Origin: Alphaproteobacteria bacterium
Lineage (GTDB): Bacteria; Pseudomonadota; Alphaproteobacteria; Micavibrionales; UBA2020
Length of the DNA: 11,244 bases
NCBI GenBank assembly: GCA_020853455.1
Contig: JADYYV010000296.1
Location: forward strand, 1-11,244
Direction: 5' to 3'
Made by a program: the position numbers and the translations under genes. The notes beneath the pieces were generated by a model. It worked only from the letters and a program-made list of their open reading frames with translations. It did no database searches and had not been told where the DNA came from. Shown here one piece after another: positions 1 to 6,350 of this stretch (position 1 is its first letter; each line of letters opens with the position of its first letter).

Positions 1-1
1 G

Positions 2-265
2 CTTTCCCCAACAGCTGAAGCAAGCGCAAAACCAGAACTAGAAATTTACGCCGACGACGTAAAATGCAGCCACGGCGCAACCGCCGGGCAATTGAATTCC
101 GAAGCCATTTTTTACCTCCGCAGCCGCGGTATCCCCCATGACCTTGCACGGTCGTTGATGGTGGAATCGTTCCTCGGCTCCGCTATCGAAAAAGTCAGCT
201 ATGAGCCGGTGCGCGAGATTTACTTCGCGCGCGTCGCGGCATGGCTGGCGGGCAGGGGCGCATGA
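2..265 (+). CDS. sufD: SufD, Fe-S cluster assembly scaffold subunit (3' end only)
   Basis: This is the C-terminal 87 residues of a protein whose start lies before the window; the frame opens at base 2 and ends with TGA at 263-265. Visible signatures are the core-domain stretch DDVKCSHGAT (about residues 18-27 of the fragment), followed by AIFYLRSRGIP and a C-terminal region ending in AAWLAGRGA. The KCSHGAT motif and the following YLRSRG helix are typical of the SufB/SufD family; SufD is favoured over SufB because sufS follows directly. In the known SUF system SufD joins SufB and SufC in the cytoplasmic SufBC2D scaffold, where clusters are built from sulfur delivered by SufS. Its stop codon overlaps the ATGATG start region of sufS, so the two genes are probably translationally coupled. 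Confidence 0.9.
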   Translation, partial: LSPTAEASAKPELEIYADDVKCSHGATAGQLNSEAIFYLRSRGIPHDLARSLMVESFLGSAIEKVSYEPVREIYFARVAAWLAGRGA

Positions 266-1500
266 TGCCGGCGGAAAAAATCATCCCCCTTAAAATCCGC
301 GACATCAAATCCGATTTCCCCGCGCTGGCGCAAAAGGTGAATGGCCGCGATGTCGCGTATCTCGACAGCGCGGCATCGGCGCAAAAGCCGCAGGCGGTGA
401 TCGGCGCGATGAATGCCGTGCTGGAAACCCATTACGCCAATGTGCATCGCGGCGTCTATTCATTCAGCGCGGAAACCAGCACGAAGTTTGAACAGGCGCG
501 CGAGAAAGTCGCGGCGTTTATCAATGCCAAAACCGAACGCGAAGTGATCTTCACCCGCAACGCGACCGAGGCGATCAATCTGGTCGCCGCGTCCCTCGGC
601 CAGCGGTTGCAGTCGGGCGACGAGATTATTCTGACCGAGCTGGAACACCACGCGAATATCGTGCCGTGGTATTTCCTGACGCAATCGAAAGGCGTGCTCA
701 TTAAAACCGTGCCGATCCTTGAAAACGGTGCGCTGGATATGGCGGCGTTTGACGCGCTGCTGTCGAAGAAAACCAAACTGGTGGCTTTTACGCAGATGTC
801 GAACGCGCTCGGCACCGTGACCGATGCGGCGCAGATGATTGCGAAGGCAAAATCGGTTGGCGCAACCGTGTTGGTCGATGGCAGCCAGGGCATCGTGCAT
901 ATCGGCGCGGATGTGCAGAAGCTGGGCGCGGATTTTTATGTGTTCACCGGACACAAACTCTACGGCCCGACCGGCATCGGCGTGCTGTGGGGCCGCGAAG
1001 AACTGCTGAACGCCATGCCCCCCTATCAGGGCGGCGGCGAAATGATCGAGCATGTCGCGTTCGACAAAGTCACGTTCAAGGATGCGCCGTATCGCTTTGA
1101 AGCCGGCACGCCCGCGATTGTCGAGGCGATCGGTCTGGGTGCCGCAATCGATTATATCAACGGCATAGATTACAAGGGCGCGCTGGCGCGGGAACACGAA
1201 TTGCTGGCCGCAGCCGAACAGCGCCTTGCCGCGATTGACGGCGTGAAGATTTATTCGCGCGCGCCCGACCGAGCTGCGATACTGTCATTTGGCATAGATA
1301 AAGTGCATCCGCATGATATCGCCACGATTTTCGACCAGCTGGGGCTTTGCGTGCGCGCCGGCCACCACTGCGCGCAGCCGCTGATGAAGGCGCTGAAATG
1401 CACCGCCACTGTGCGCGCGTCTTTTGCGGTCTATAATACAATCGACGACGTGGAACGGCTTGCCGAAGGCGTTATGAAAGTGAAGAAGTTATTCGCATGA
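265..1500 (+). CDS. sufS: SufS cysteine desulfurase (class V aminotransferase fold)
   Basis: PLP-dependent enzyme that takes sulfur from L-cysteine, giving alanine and a protein-bound persulfide for SufBCD. With this start the protein has 411 residues, close to the usual 400-410. The PLP lysine is K231 in TGHKLYGPTGIG, the cofactor-contacting DGSQG lies about 25 residues before it, and the persulfide cysteine is C369 in RAGHHCAQP. The short HHCAQP loop marks group II (SufS) rather than IscS/NifS. Two consecutive in-frame ATGs occur at 262 and 265. The AGGGG at 254-258 is 6 bases from the second but only 3 from the first, so 265 is preferred. An in-frame ATG at 241 would add residues before the usual N-terminus and is unlikely. 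The final ATGA overlaps the next gene. Confidence 0.96.
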   Translation: MPAEKIIPLKIRDIKSDFPALAQKVNGRDVAYLDSAASAQKPQAVIGAMNAVLETHYANVHRGVYSFSAETSTKFEQAREKVAAFINAKTEREVIFTRNATEAINLVAASLGQRLQSGDEIILTELEHHANIVPWYFLTQSKGVLIKTVPILENGALDMAAFDALLSKKTKLVAFTQMSNALGTVTDAAQMIAKAKSVGATVLVDGSQGIVHIGADVQKLGADFYVFTGHKLYGPTGIGVLWGREELLNAMPPYQGGGEMIEHVAFDKVTFKDAPYRFEAGTPAIVEAIGLGAAIDYINGIDYKGALAREHELLAAAEQRLAAIDGVKIYSRAPDRAAILSFGIDKVHPHDIATIFDQLGLCVRAGHHCAQPLMKALKCTATVRASFAVYNTIDDVERLAEGVMKVKKLFA

Positions 1501-1904
1501 TGAAGCTGCACGCAGACGAAGACATGATCCGCACCGCCGTCGGCGACGACGAGACGGAAAAAATGCTGATTCCGCCCTATACCGAGGCGTCGAAGGAACA
1601 TCACCTCTGGCCGCTGATCCAGGCCGCGCTGCGCGATGTGTATGACCCTGAAATCCCCGTGAACATCTATGAACTGGGGCTGATCTACAAGGTCGATATC
1701 GCGCCGGAAACGAATGATGTGTTTATCGAGATGACGCTGACATCCCCCGGCTGCCCCGTTGCGGGCGAAATGCCGGGCATGATCGAAAGCGCGGTGCGCA
1801 CGGTCAACGATGTCGGCAACGTCAAAGTGGAAATTGTCTGGGACCCGTCATGGGACCCGTCAAAGATGGCCGAAACCGCCAAACTGCAACTGAACATGTT
1901 TTGA
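1497..1904 (+). CDS. sufT: SufT-like MIP18/DUF59 family Fe-S maturation protein
   Basis: A 135-residue protein of the MIP18 (DUF59, PaaD-like) family. After a variable 49-residue N-terminus it shows the signature DPEIPVNIYELGLIY (residues 50-64) and the conserved TSPGCP motif with C86. The C-terminus WDPSWDPSKM is typical of SUF-associated members. Relatives help mature Fe-S proteins, probably by aiding cluster transfer to targets; the exact biochemical step is still unclear for the bacterial proteins. Its place between sufS and sufA is the usual alphaproteobacterial arrangement. ATG at 1497 overlaps the sufS stop by 4 bases; a second ATG follows at 1500. The upstream GAAGAAG at 1482-1488 fits 1497 slightly better. 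It ends 29 bases before sufA. The family call is firm; the name sufT depends on usage. Confidence 0.9.
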   Translation: MMKLHADEDMIRTAVGDDETEKMLIPPYTEASKEHHLWPLIQAALRDVYDPEIPVNIYELGLIYKVDIAPETNDVFIEMTLTSPGCPVAGEMPGMIESAVRTVNDVGNVKVEIVWDPSWDPSKMAETAKLQLNMF

Positions 1905-1933
1905 TGATTTTTTAGAAAACCAAGGAGAGAAAA

Positions 1934-2278
1934 ATGCAACAGCAACAACTGATGACCCTGACTGAATCTGCCGCCAACCACATCAAGGGCCTGATGGCGA
2001 ACGCGCCGAAGGGCGAGGAATTCACCGGCCTGCGCGTCGGCGTGACCGCGTCCGGCTGCTCCGGCCTCAGCTACAGCCTCGAATACGCGAAAGAAGCGCA
2101 GCCGATGGACGTGCTGGTCGAAGACAAAGGCGTGAAGGTCTATGTCGACCCGAAAGCGCAGATGTATATCGCCGGCATGGAAATGGATTATTTCGAAGAC
2201 AAATTCGAAAGCGGCTTCACCTTCAACAACCCGAACGCCACCGGCCATTGCGGCTGCGGCAAGTCGTTCAAGGTCTAA
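1934..2278 (+). CDS. sufA: SufA / HesB-IscA A-type Fe-S carrier protein
   Basis: A 114-residue A-type carrier, about the normal length. All three conserved cluster-binding cysteines are present: C42 in SGCSGLSY, and C106 and C108 in the C-terminal HCGCGKSF. A-type carriers accept Fe-S clusters from scaffolds such as SufBCD and pass them to apoproteins. As last gene of the SUF operon it is best named SufA, although ErpA and IscA are close relatives that cannot be excluded from sequence alone. An unusually clear AAGGAGAG Shine-Dalgarno (1921-1928) precedes the ATG by 5 bases. It is the only gene in this operon with a separate ribosome site rather than an overlap, so it may be translated independently. 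A strong hairpin terminator follows within 20 bases of the stop. Confidence 0.93.
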   Translation: MQQQQLMTLTESAANHIKGLMANAPKGEEFTGLRVGVTASGCSGLSYSLEYAKEAQPMDVLVEDKGVKVYVDPKAQMYIAGMEMDYFEDKFESGFTFNNPNATGHCGCGKSFKV

Positions 2279-2294
2279 GCCTTACAGCGAACGC

Positions 2295-2326
2295 AAAAAA
2301 GGCGGGGAGCGATCCCCGCCTTTTTT
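2295..2326. terminator. Bidirectional rho-independent terminator of the suf operon and the Nudix-like gene
   Basis: A perfect 14-bp inverted repeat (2295-2308 with 2313-2326) closes on the GNRA-type loop GCGA. The core stem is GGCGGGGA/TCCCCGCC, flanked by six A on one side and six T on the other, so it gives a U-tract on either strand. It sits between the sufA stop (2278) and the stop of the convergent gene (2341), as expected for a shared terminator. Confidence 0.95.
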
Positions 2327-2340
2327 CTTTGTTCTCGCGA

Positions 2341-3135
2341 TTAATGCCTCGGCTGGTTGTTCTGCGCGATCGTGCGGCGCACCTGCTTTTCGAAATCGTT
2401 GAAATGCTGCGCCACAACCTTGAACAGCGATTGCTGGTCTTTGTGGAGAAGGTTCACGTTGCCTTGCGCCACTTCCTGCAGCGTGAAGATGGCGACGTTG
2501 CTGACCTCGGCTTTGCCGCTGTCGTGATTGATGCTTTGCGCGGCGGTCGCTTCGGCATAGGCGGGGCTGGATGCGATATTGGCGATATGCGCCTTTACCG
2601 TTTTCACTTCGTCGGATGTGAGTTCCAGCATCATGCCGATGACGATGCGTTTTTCGCCGCTGCGGAAGGCGAGCGTCAGCGTGTCCATCGGTTTCAGGCG
2701 GTTGGGATCGACCTTCAGCAGCGCAGAACCATCGGGGTTTTTCAATTCCTCCTCCACTTCACGCGCGGCACCGGTGCGGCCGTCTTCGGGCGCTGCGGAT
2801 GCCGGCACCAGCGCGCTGCCGGGCGTGGATGACAGGTTGATGAAACCGCCGGGGATCATGAAGGCGGGAACCGCCGCTTCGCCCGGTTTCGCGTAATGGT
2901 CGCCGGTCTGCGCCAGCACAACCTTGCGCACGCCGCCTTCTTCAAAGGTCAGCACTACGCCGGATCCGGCGGTTGCCTTTTGCACTTCTTCGACCACCGC
3001 GCCGTCGAGCGTTGTCCAGACGGGCAGGTCGGGCCAGTTTTCCTTCACGATGTCGCGCAGCACCTGTTTCTGCTCCTTGGGGCTGAGCGCAGCTTTTTCA
3101 AAGATTTCGCGGATCTGTTTGGCGATGTCGGACAT
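2341..3135 (-). CDS. Nudix-like hydrolase with an insertion in the Nudix box
   Basis: 264 residues. An N-terminal helical segment (about 1-50) precedes a Nudix-like core. PGGF (95-98) starts the box and E117-x7-REVEEEL (125-131) ends it, keeping the Arg-Glu pair and the metal-binding glutamates E129 and E130. The spacing from G97 to E117 is about 14 residues longer than the canonical GX5E, because of a Ser/Pro/Ala-rich insertion (about 102-116). The usual glycine after EE is replaced (EELKN). Nudix enzymes hydrolyse nucleoside diphosphates linked to another group; no substrate can be read here. A poorly conserved box could also mean a non-catalytic relative. AGAGAGG lies a few bases before the ATG at 3135, and a good promoter lies at 3164-3191. 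It converges with sufA across a shared terminator. Confidence 0.75.
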   Translation of the reverse strand: MSDIAKQIREIFEKAALSPKEQKQVLRDIVKENWPDLPVWTTLDGAVVEEVQKATAGSGVVLTFEEGGVRKVVLAQTGDHYAKPGEAAVPAFMIPGGFINLSSTPGSALVPASAAPEDGRTGAAREVEEELKNPDGSALLKVDPNRLKPMDTLTLAFRSGEKRIVIGMMLELTSDEVKTVKAHIANIASSPAYAEATAAQSINHDSGKAEVSNVAIFTLQEVAQGNVNLLHKDQQSLFKVVAQHFNDFEKQVRRTIAQNNQPRH

Positions 3136-3163
3136 ATGGCCTCTCTTTTTATTTTTATGGCAA

Positions 3164-3191
3164 ATTAAACGATTGGCGCGGCATAAGTCAA
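3164..3191 (-). promoter_or_regulatory. Predicted sigma-70-type promoter of the Nudix-like gene
   Basis: On the minus strand TTGACT (3186-3191) and TTTAAT (3164-3169, 5 of 6 bases matching TATAAT) are 16 bases apart. Transcription would begin near 3157, giving a leader of about 20 bases that holds the AGAGAGG ribosome site. Confidence 0.55.
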
Positions 3192-3239
3192 AGGTTCTTT
3201 CTGGCGTGCGGGGTGAGTCCCTCGACCTATGCTCTGTTA

Positions 3240-3267
3240 GAGTATTTTTTATACTCCAATAGAGTAT
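3240..3267. promoter_or_regulatory. Triple GAGTAT dyad (candidate operator)
   Basis: GAGTAT (3240-3245), ATACTC (3251-3256) and GAGTAT (3262-3267) alternate in orientation with two exact 5-base spacers, so the middle half-site can pair with either neighbour. On the minus strand a possible second promoter overlaps it (TTGACT at 3267-3272 region, then TATAAA about 15 bases on). This is consistent with a repressor site or alternative RNA hairpins about 105 bases upstream of the Nudix-like gene. It might instead be the edge of the adjacent repeat, since a GAGTATAAG also precedes the second repeat copy near 11090. Confidence 0.4.
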
Positions 3268-3282
3268 AAGTCAAGAGTGATG

Positions 3283-3423
3283 TTCTTCCCCCTCCCCCTG
3301 TGGGGGAGGGTTGGGGAGAGGGGGGACCTTGGACGTATTTTTAGGAAATGCCGTATGACTGTTTTAAAGAGGTCTGCAACGAGGCCCTCTCCCTAACTCT
3401 CTCCCAAAGGAGAGGGAAGAGTT
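3283..3423. repeat. GC-rich inverted-repeat element (MITE-like or intergenic hairpin repeat)
   Basis: Two imperfect inverted arms flank about 55 bases of ordinary sequence. The left arm (3285-3325) contains a perfect 9-bp hairpin: CCCTCCCCC at 3290-3298, loop TGT, GGGGGAGGG at 3302-3310. The right arm (3381-3421) is its approximate reverse complement and has its own CTCTCC/GGAGAG hairpin. Both share the pattern CTTCCC-CTCC-GGGAG-GTT-GGGAGAGGG. No protein is encoded inside. Similar CCCTCTCC-type intergenic hairpins are common dispersed repeats in proteobacteria. The right arm ends directly at the stop codon of the 3424-3963 gene and might help end its transcript, though there is no T-tract. 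A partial relative lies at 11090-11137. Confidence 0.6.
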
Positions 3424-3963
3424 CTACAACCCCACAGCCTTCGCAGGTTGCGGCTGCGGTGCGGGGTGGCGACGGATGGTGACGGGGTTCGTGCGCGCGT
3501 TCGCGGCGGTAACTTGCGCGATGCCCTGTTCCAGCGTCACGCCTTTCGCGACCATGAATGTATAGGGCTCGGTCACGATATCGAATTCGGCGCGTAAAAC
3601 GCTGGCAAGCGGCGCGATGATCTTCGCGTCTGCTTTCACTTCATCTGCAAGGTTCAGGAAATTGCTGCGCGCCTCTGCATCGGCATCTTTCGCGGCTGCG
3701 GTGTTGAAGCTCGCGCCAAGTTTGCTTTCCATGCGCGCGAAGGTAGCGGCGATGACGGGCGCGGTGCTGACGAGCAATTGTCCCGCCGTGTTTTCGATGC
3801 CCTTTGGATACGCCCATTCGGAAACGGCATGCGTCGCGTTCTGCGCGATTTCGATTGTGCGGGCGGCGGCGCGGAAGGCGAGGGAAGAAAGGCCGGTGCG
3901 GCCCTTCACGATGGGGGAATATTTATTGATGATATCGCGTGCGGTGTGCTGAGGTTCGGTCAT
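3424..3963 (-). CDS. Hypothetical alanine-rich helical protein
   Basis: 179 residues, no family recognised. The sequence is rich in alanine and appears mostly helical, with no signal peptide, no clear membrane segment and no cysteines in a metal-binding pattern. The N-terminal part holds an Arg/Ala-rich stretch (SLAFRAAARTIEIAQ, about residues 26-40). The C-terminus is a basic, proline/glutamine-rich and probably disordered tail (RRHPAPQPQPAK). High GC and codon use match the other minus-strand genes, so it is likely native. The ATG at 3963 is preceded by AGGG about 5 bases upstream. A TTGACA promoter lies at 3993-4020. It is probably a single-gene transcript with a GC-rich repeat directly behind it. 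No function is proposed. Confidence 0.75.
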   Translation of the reverse strand: MTEPQHTARDIINKYSPIVKGRTGLSSLAFRAAARTIEIAQNATHAVSEWAYPKGIENTAGQLLVSTAPVIAATFARMESKLGASFNTAAAKDADAEARSNFLNLADEVKADAKIIAPLASVLRAEFDIVTEPYTFMVAKGVTLEQGIAQVTAANARTNPVTIRRHPAPQPQPAKAVGL

Positions 3964-3992
3964 GATACCCTGCTATGATGTTAATGTAGGGC

Positions 3993-4020
3993 ATCTTAGA
4001 GAAAATAACAGTTATGTCAA
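3993..4020 (-). promoter_or_regulatory. Predicted promoter of the 3424-3963 gene
   Basis: Reading the minus strand, a perfect TTGACA (4015-4020) is followed after 16 bases by TAAGAT (3993-3998, 4 of 6 matching TATAAT). The start would fall near 3986, leaving a leader of about 22 bases with the AGGG site. The sequence around the -35 box, ATTGACATAAC, is identical to that of the ankyrin operon promoter. Confidence 0.5.
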
Positions 4021-4083
4021 TGATCACGAAGTGTTTGTAAATTAAAGAAAGTTAGTGTCAATTGATATCGCAGGGAGGCTTCA

Positions 4084-4509
4084 TTGACAGCCGAAATTTT
4101 GTGGAAATCCGATGCATCAGGAATGATTTTAGGCTCGCGTGTGCATGATGCGCGAATGTTGTCGCATTCATATAGTGAGGAAAAGAAGTTTTTTTCAGCT
4201 GAGTTTAGACGCGAAGACGGCAGCAAGATGTTGCTCGAACTTCACGATATAAGTGAATTAAACATTCATTTTTGGGGTGGAGAAATTGTCATGGACATGG
4301 CCACTTGGCCGGTTGCAAAAGCGCCGCAAGCATGGACTATCCCTGATAGCCCATGGAATTCACTTTATGTTGATAGAGTTCATGACGTTCCCATCCAAGT
4401 TCAGCATGTGATAGACAAAAACCCCGAAAATTTTCTGTTTGAAATGACATGCTCGTATGGGGGAGGTTTGACCGCTGTTTGTCGCCAGATAAAATTTTTT
4501 GAAATGTAA
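4084..4509 (+). CDS. AT-rich orphan protein of unknown function (TTG start)
   Basis: 141 residues, no family recognised. It begins with TTG at 4084, supported by AGGGAGG at 4072-4078 with a 5-base gap; there is no in-frame ATG near the 5' end. The protein looks like a small soluble alpha/beta domain with many aromatic residues (FWGG, WTIPDSPW, a late CSYGGG) and no signal peptide or membrane segment. Its base composition stands out: sampled lines are about 40-45% GC, against above 60% in the neighbouring genes, and the AT-rich zone runs from about 3964 to 4524. This suggests recent horizontal gain. It lies alone between a divergent gene and a convergent operon. No toxin or other partner is next to it, so an immunity-type role would be only a guess. 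Confidence 0.7.
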   Translation: MTAEILWKSDASGMILGSRVHDARMLSHSYSEEKKFFSAEFRREDGSKMLLELHDISELNIHFWGGEIVMDMATWPVAKAPQAWTIPDSPWNSLYVDRVHDVPIQVQHVIDKNPENFLFEMTCSYGGGLTAVCRQIKFFEM

Positions 4510-4524
4510 TATCTAAAATTTTAA

Positions 4525-5709
4525 TCAGCAGAATTGCCCCGCGCACCAGCCCGAAGCCCATGCCCATTGAAAGTTATGCCCGCCCAGATGTCCCGTCACA
4601 TCCACGACCTCGCCGATGAAATAAAGGCCGGGGGATTTTTTGGCTTCCATGGTTTTCGATGACAGCTCATCCGTATCGACGCCGCCCAGCGTGACTTCGG
4701 CGGTGCGGTAACCTTCGGTGCCGGTCGGCTTGATGCGCCATTTGTTGATGCGGTCGGCGACGATGCGGAGTTTTGTATCGGACAGATCGGCGAGCGATCC
4801 GTCGATGCCTGTCTGCTGCGCGATCAGGTCGGCAAGACGCTGCGGCACATAACGGGCAAGCGCGTTGCGCAGCTGCGATTTATTGCCGTCCTGTCGCTGG
4901 CGTTTCAATTCGTCGAACATATCGGCATCGGGCCAGAGGTTGACGACAATGTCGTCGCCCTCCTGCCAGTAGGACGAGATTTGCAAAATGCTGGGGCCGG
5001 AGAGGCCTTTATGCGTGAACAGCAATCCTTCGCGGAACGATGTTTTTTCATACGCCGTTTCGGTGGGATCGACCGACAGGCCGGAGAGCTCTTTGGTCTG
5101 CGCGAGCAAATCGGCGTCGAACAGCAGTGGCACTAAACCTGCCCGTTGCGGAATAATATTCAGTCCGAATTGCTGCGCGGTATCGTATCCGAAACTAGTC
5201 GCCCCCATTTTCGGGATGGACAGGCCGCCCGTCGCGATCACCACGGATTGCGCCGTGAAAATCTCCAAGCCCGCCATCACGACATAACGGTCGGGTTCGG
5301 GCCGCACGATGCTTTCGATCTTCAGGTTCAGTTTCAGCCGTACGCCCGCGCCCAGCATTTCGGCCAGCAGCATGTTGACGATCTGCTTTGCCGACACGTC
5401 GCAGAACAGCTGCCCCAGCGTCTTTTCGTGATAGGCGATGCCGTGCTTCTGCACCATCTTGACGAAATCGGCGGGCGTGAAGCGGGCGAGGGCGGATTTC
5501 GCGTAGTGCGGATTGTTCGACAGGAAATTCGCGGGCGTGGAATGGATGTTCGTGAAGTTGCAGCGCCCGCCGCCGGAAATGCGTATTTTTTCGCCGGGCG
5601 TCTGCACATGGTCGGCGACCAGCACGCGGCGGCCGCGCTTGGCGGCTTCTATCGCGCACATCATGCCGGCCGCGCCCGCGCCGATAACGATGACATCGTA
5701 ATGGTTCAC
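4525..5709 (-). CDS. HI0933/BaiN-type NAD(P)/FAD-dependent oxidoreductase
   Basis: 394 residues, full length for the HI0933-like (YhiN/BaiN) flavoprotein family. The N-terminal FAD-binding Rossmann motif is GAGAAG (residues 10-15), followed after strand two by D33. The family signature PGEKIRISGGGRCNFTN spans 38-54. A second ATGGLSIPKMG motif lies mid-protein, and the C-terminal FAD-closing segment GHLGGHNFQWAWASGW is present. BaiN is proposed to reduce bile-acid enones, but most members are uncharacterised, so no substrate is assigned. The start is GTG at 5709, whose GTGA overlaps the stop of the upstream ankyrin gene. No good Shine-Dalgarno precedes it, which points to translational coupling. 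It is the last gene of a three-gene minus-strand operon, and no clear terminator was seen before the convergent gene ending at 4509. Confidence 0.92.
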   Translation of the reverse strand: MNHYDVIVIGAGAAGMMCAIEAAKRGRRVLVADHVQTPGEKIRISGGGRCNFTNIHSTPANFLSNNPHYAKSALARFTPADFVKMVQKHGIAYHEKTLGQLFCDVSAKQIVNMLLAEMLGAGVRLKLNLKIESIVRPEPDRYVVMAGLEIFTAQSVVIATGGLSIPKMGATSFGYDTAQQFGLNIIPQRAGLVPLLFDADLLAQTKELSGLSVDPTETAYEKTSFREGLLFTHKGLSGPSILQISSYWQEGDDIVVNLWPDADMFDELKRQRQDGNKSQLRNALARYVPQRLADLIAQQTGIDGSLADLSDTKLRIVADRINKWRIKPTGTEGYRTAEVTLGGVDTDELSSKTMEAKKSPGLYFIGEVVDVTGHLGGHNFQWAWASGWCAGQFC

Positions 5710-6350
5710 GGGCGCAACTTGAAACGATCTGGGTGATGCCGGCGCAGGCGTGCCATGTCCTGCTCCATCAGCGCCTTGCGCTCTTCGGGCGGCGCGACGC
5801 TGCCGTGCTTTTCTTCCATCTTTTCCTTCAGGTAAGCGACGATGGGCGGGAAGGGCTTGTTGATACTCTCGTTCATATGGTTCATGCGCAGCGTGGCAAG
5901 GTCGATGGGTCGGTCGCGCTGGCAGTCTTTCAGGTTCAAATCCGCGCCATGTTCTACCAGCTCGCGGATCGCATCCAGCTTGCCGCAGGCGGTCGCGGTA
6001 TGCAGCGGCGTCCAGCCAAAACCGTCCGCCTGGTTGCCGTCGCCGCCGTGAAGCAGCATGAGGGCGAGCAGATGCGCGTTGCCGTCGCGCGCGGCGTAAT
6101 GCAGCGCGGTTTCGCCATGCGCCGCAACCGCGATATTCGGGTCGGCGCCCATTTCCAGCAGCACTTCGGCGGCGTCATATTTGCGGTGGATCATCGCGTG
6201 CTGCAGCAGCGTGAACCCCTTTTCGTTTTTCTGGTCGGGGTCCGCGCCGTCGGTGATGTAAAAACGCAGGTTATCAAGGTCCTGTTCATCGACCGCCTTG
6301 AACATATCCTCGATCTGCTTCGGATGCGCGTGATTGAAATACATGGTCAT
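5706..6350 (-). CDS. Ankyrin-repeat protein, second gene of the operon
   Basis: 214 residues with about four ankyrin repeats, seen in TLLQHAMIHRKYDAAEVLLEMGADPN, then TALHYAARDGNAHLLALML and TPLHTATACGKLDAIRELVEHGADLN-type blocks; key TxLHxA and GAD(P/L)N residues are retained. After the repeats comes a charged helical tail ending RRHHPDRFKLRP. Ankyrin repeats are protein-binding scaffolds, and no enzyme domain is present. The frame stays open upstream to 6536, but ATG at 6350 is chosen for two reasons: it overlaps the preceding stop as ATGA, and the resulting N-terminus MTMYFNH aligns with MINDFNH of the neighbouring paralogue. A weak GGGG site precedes it. The last codons overlap the GTG of the flavoprotein gene. 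With no signal peptide, it is probably cytoplasmic. Confidence 0.88.
   Translation of the reverse strand: MTMYFNHAHPKQIEDMFKAVDEQDLDNLRFYITDGADPDQKNEKGFTLLQHAMIHRKYDAAEVLLEMGADPNIAVAAHGETALHYAARDGNAHLLALMLLHGGDGNQADGFGWTPLHTATACGKLDAIRELVEHGADLNLKDCQRDRPIDLATLRMNHMNESINKPFPPIVAYLKEKMEEKHGSVAPPEERKALMEQDMARLRRHHPDRFKLRP

Noticed and set aside
241..264. An earlier sufS start at ATG 241
   Set aside because: It overlaps the sufD end by 25 bases, and MAGGQGR is not typical of SufS; ATG 262/265 has the AGGGG site and a coupled stop.
460..1197. A 245-residue minus-strand open frame opposite sufS
   Set aside because: Composition is Arg/His-rich as expected of an antisense shadow; sufS is certain on the other strand.
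3290..3327. Possible G-quadruplex or ribosomal RNA-like structure in the G-rich arm
   Set aside because: The runs pair perfectly with the adjacent C-runs as hairpins, and a related arm recurs inverted nearby; a repeat explains it better.
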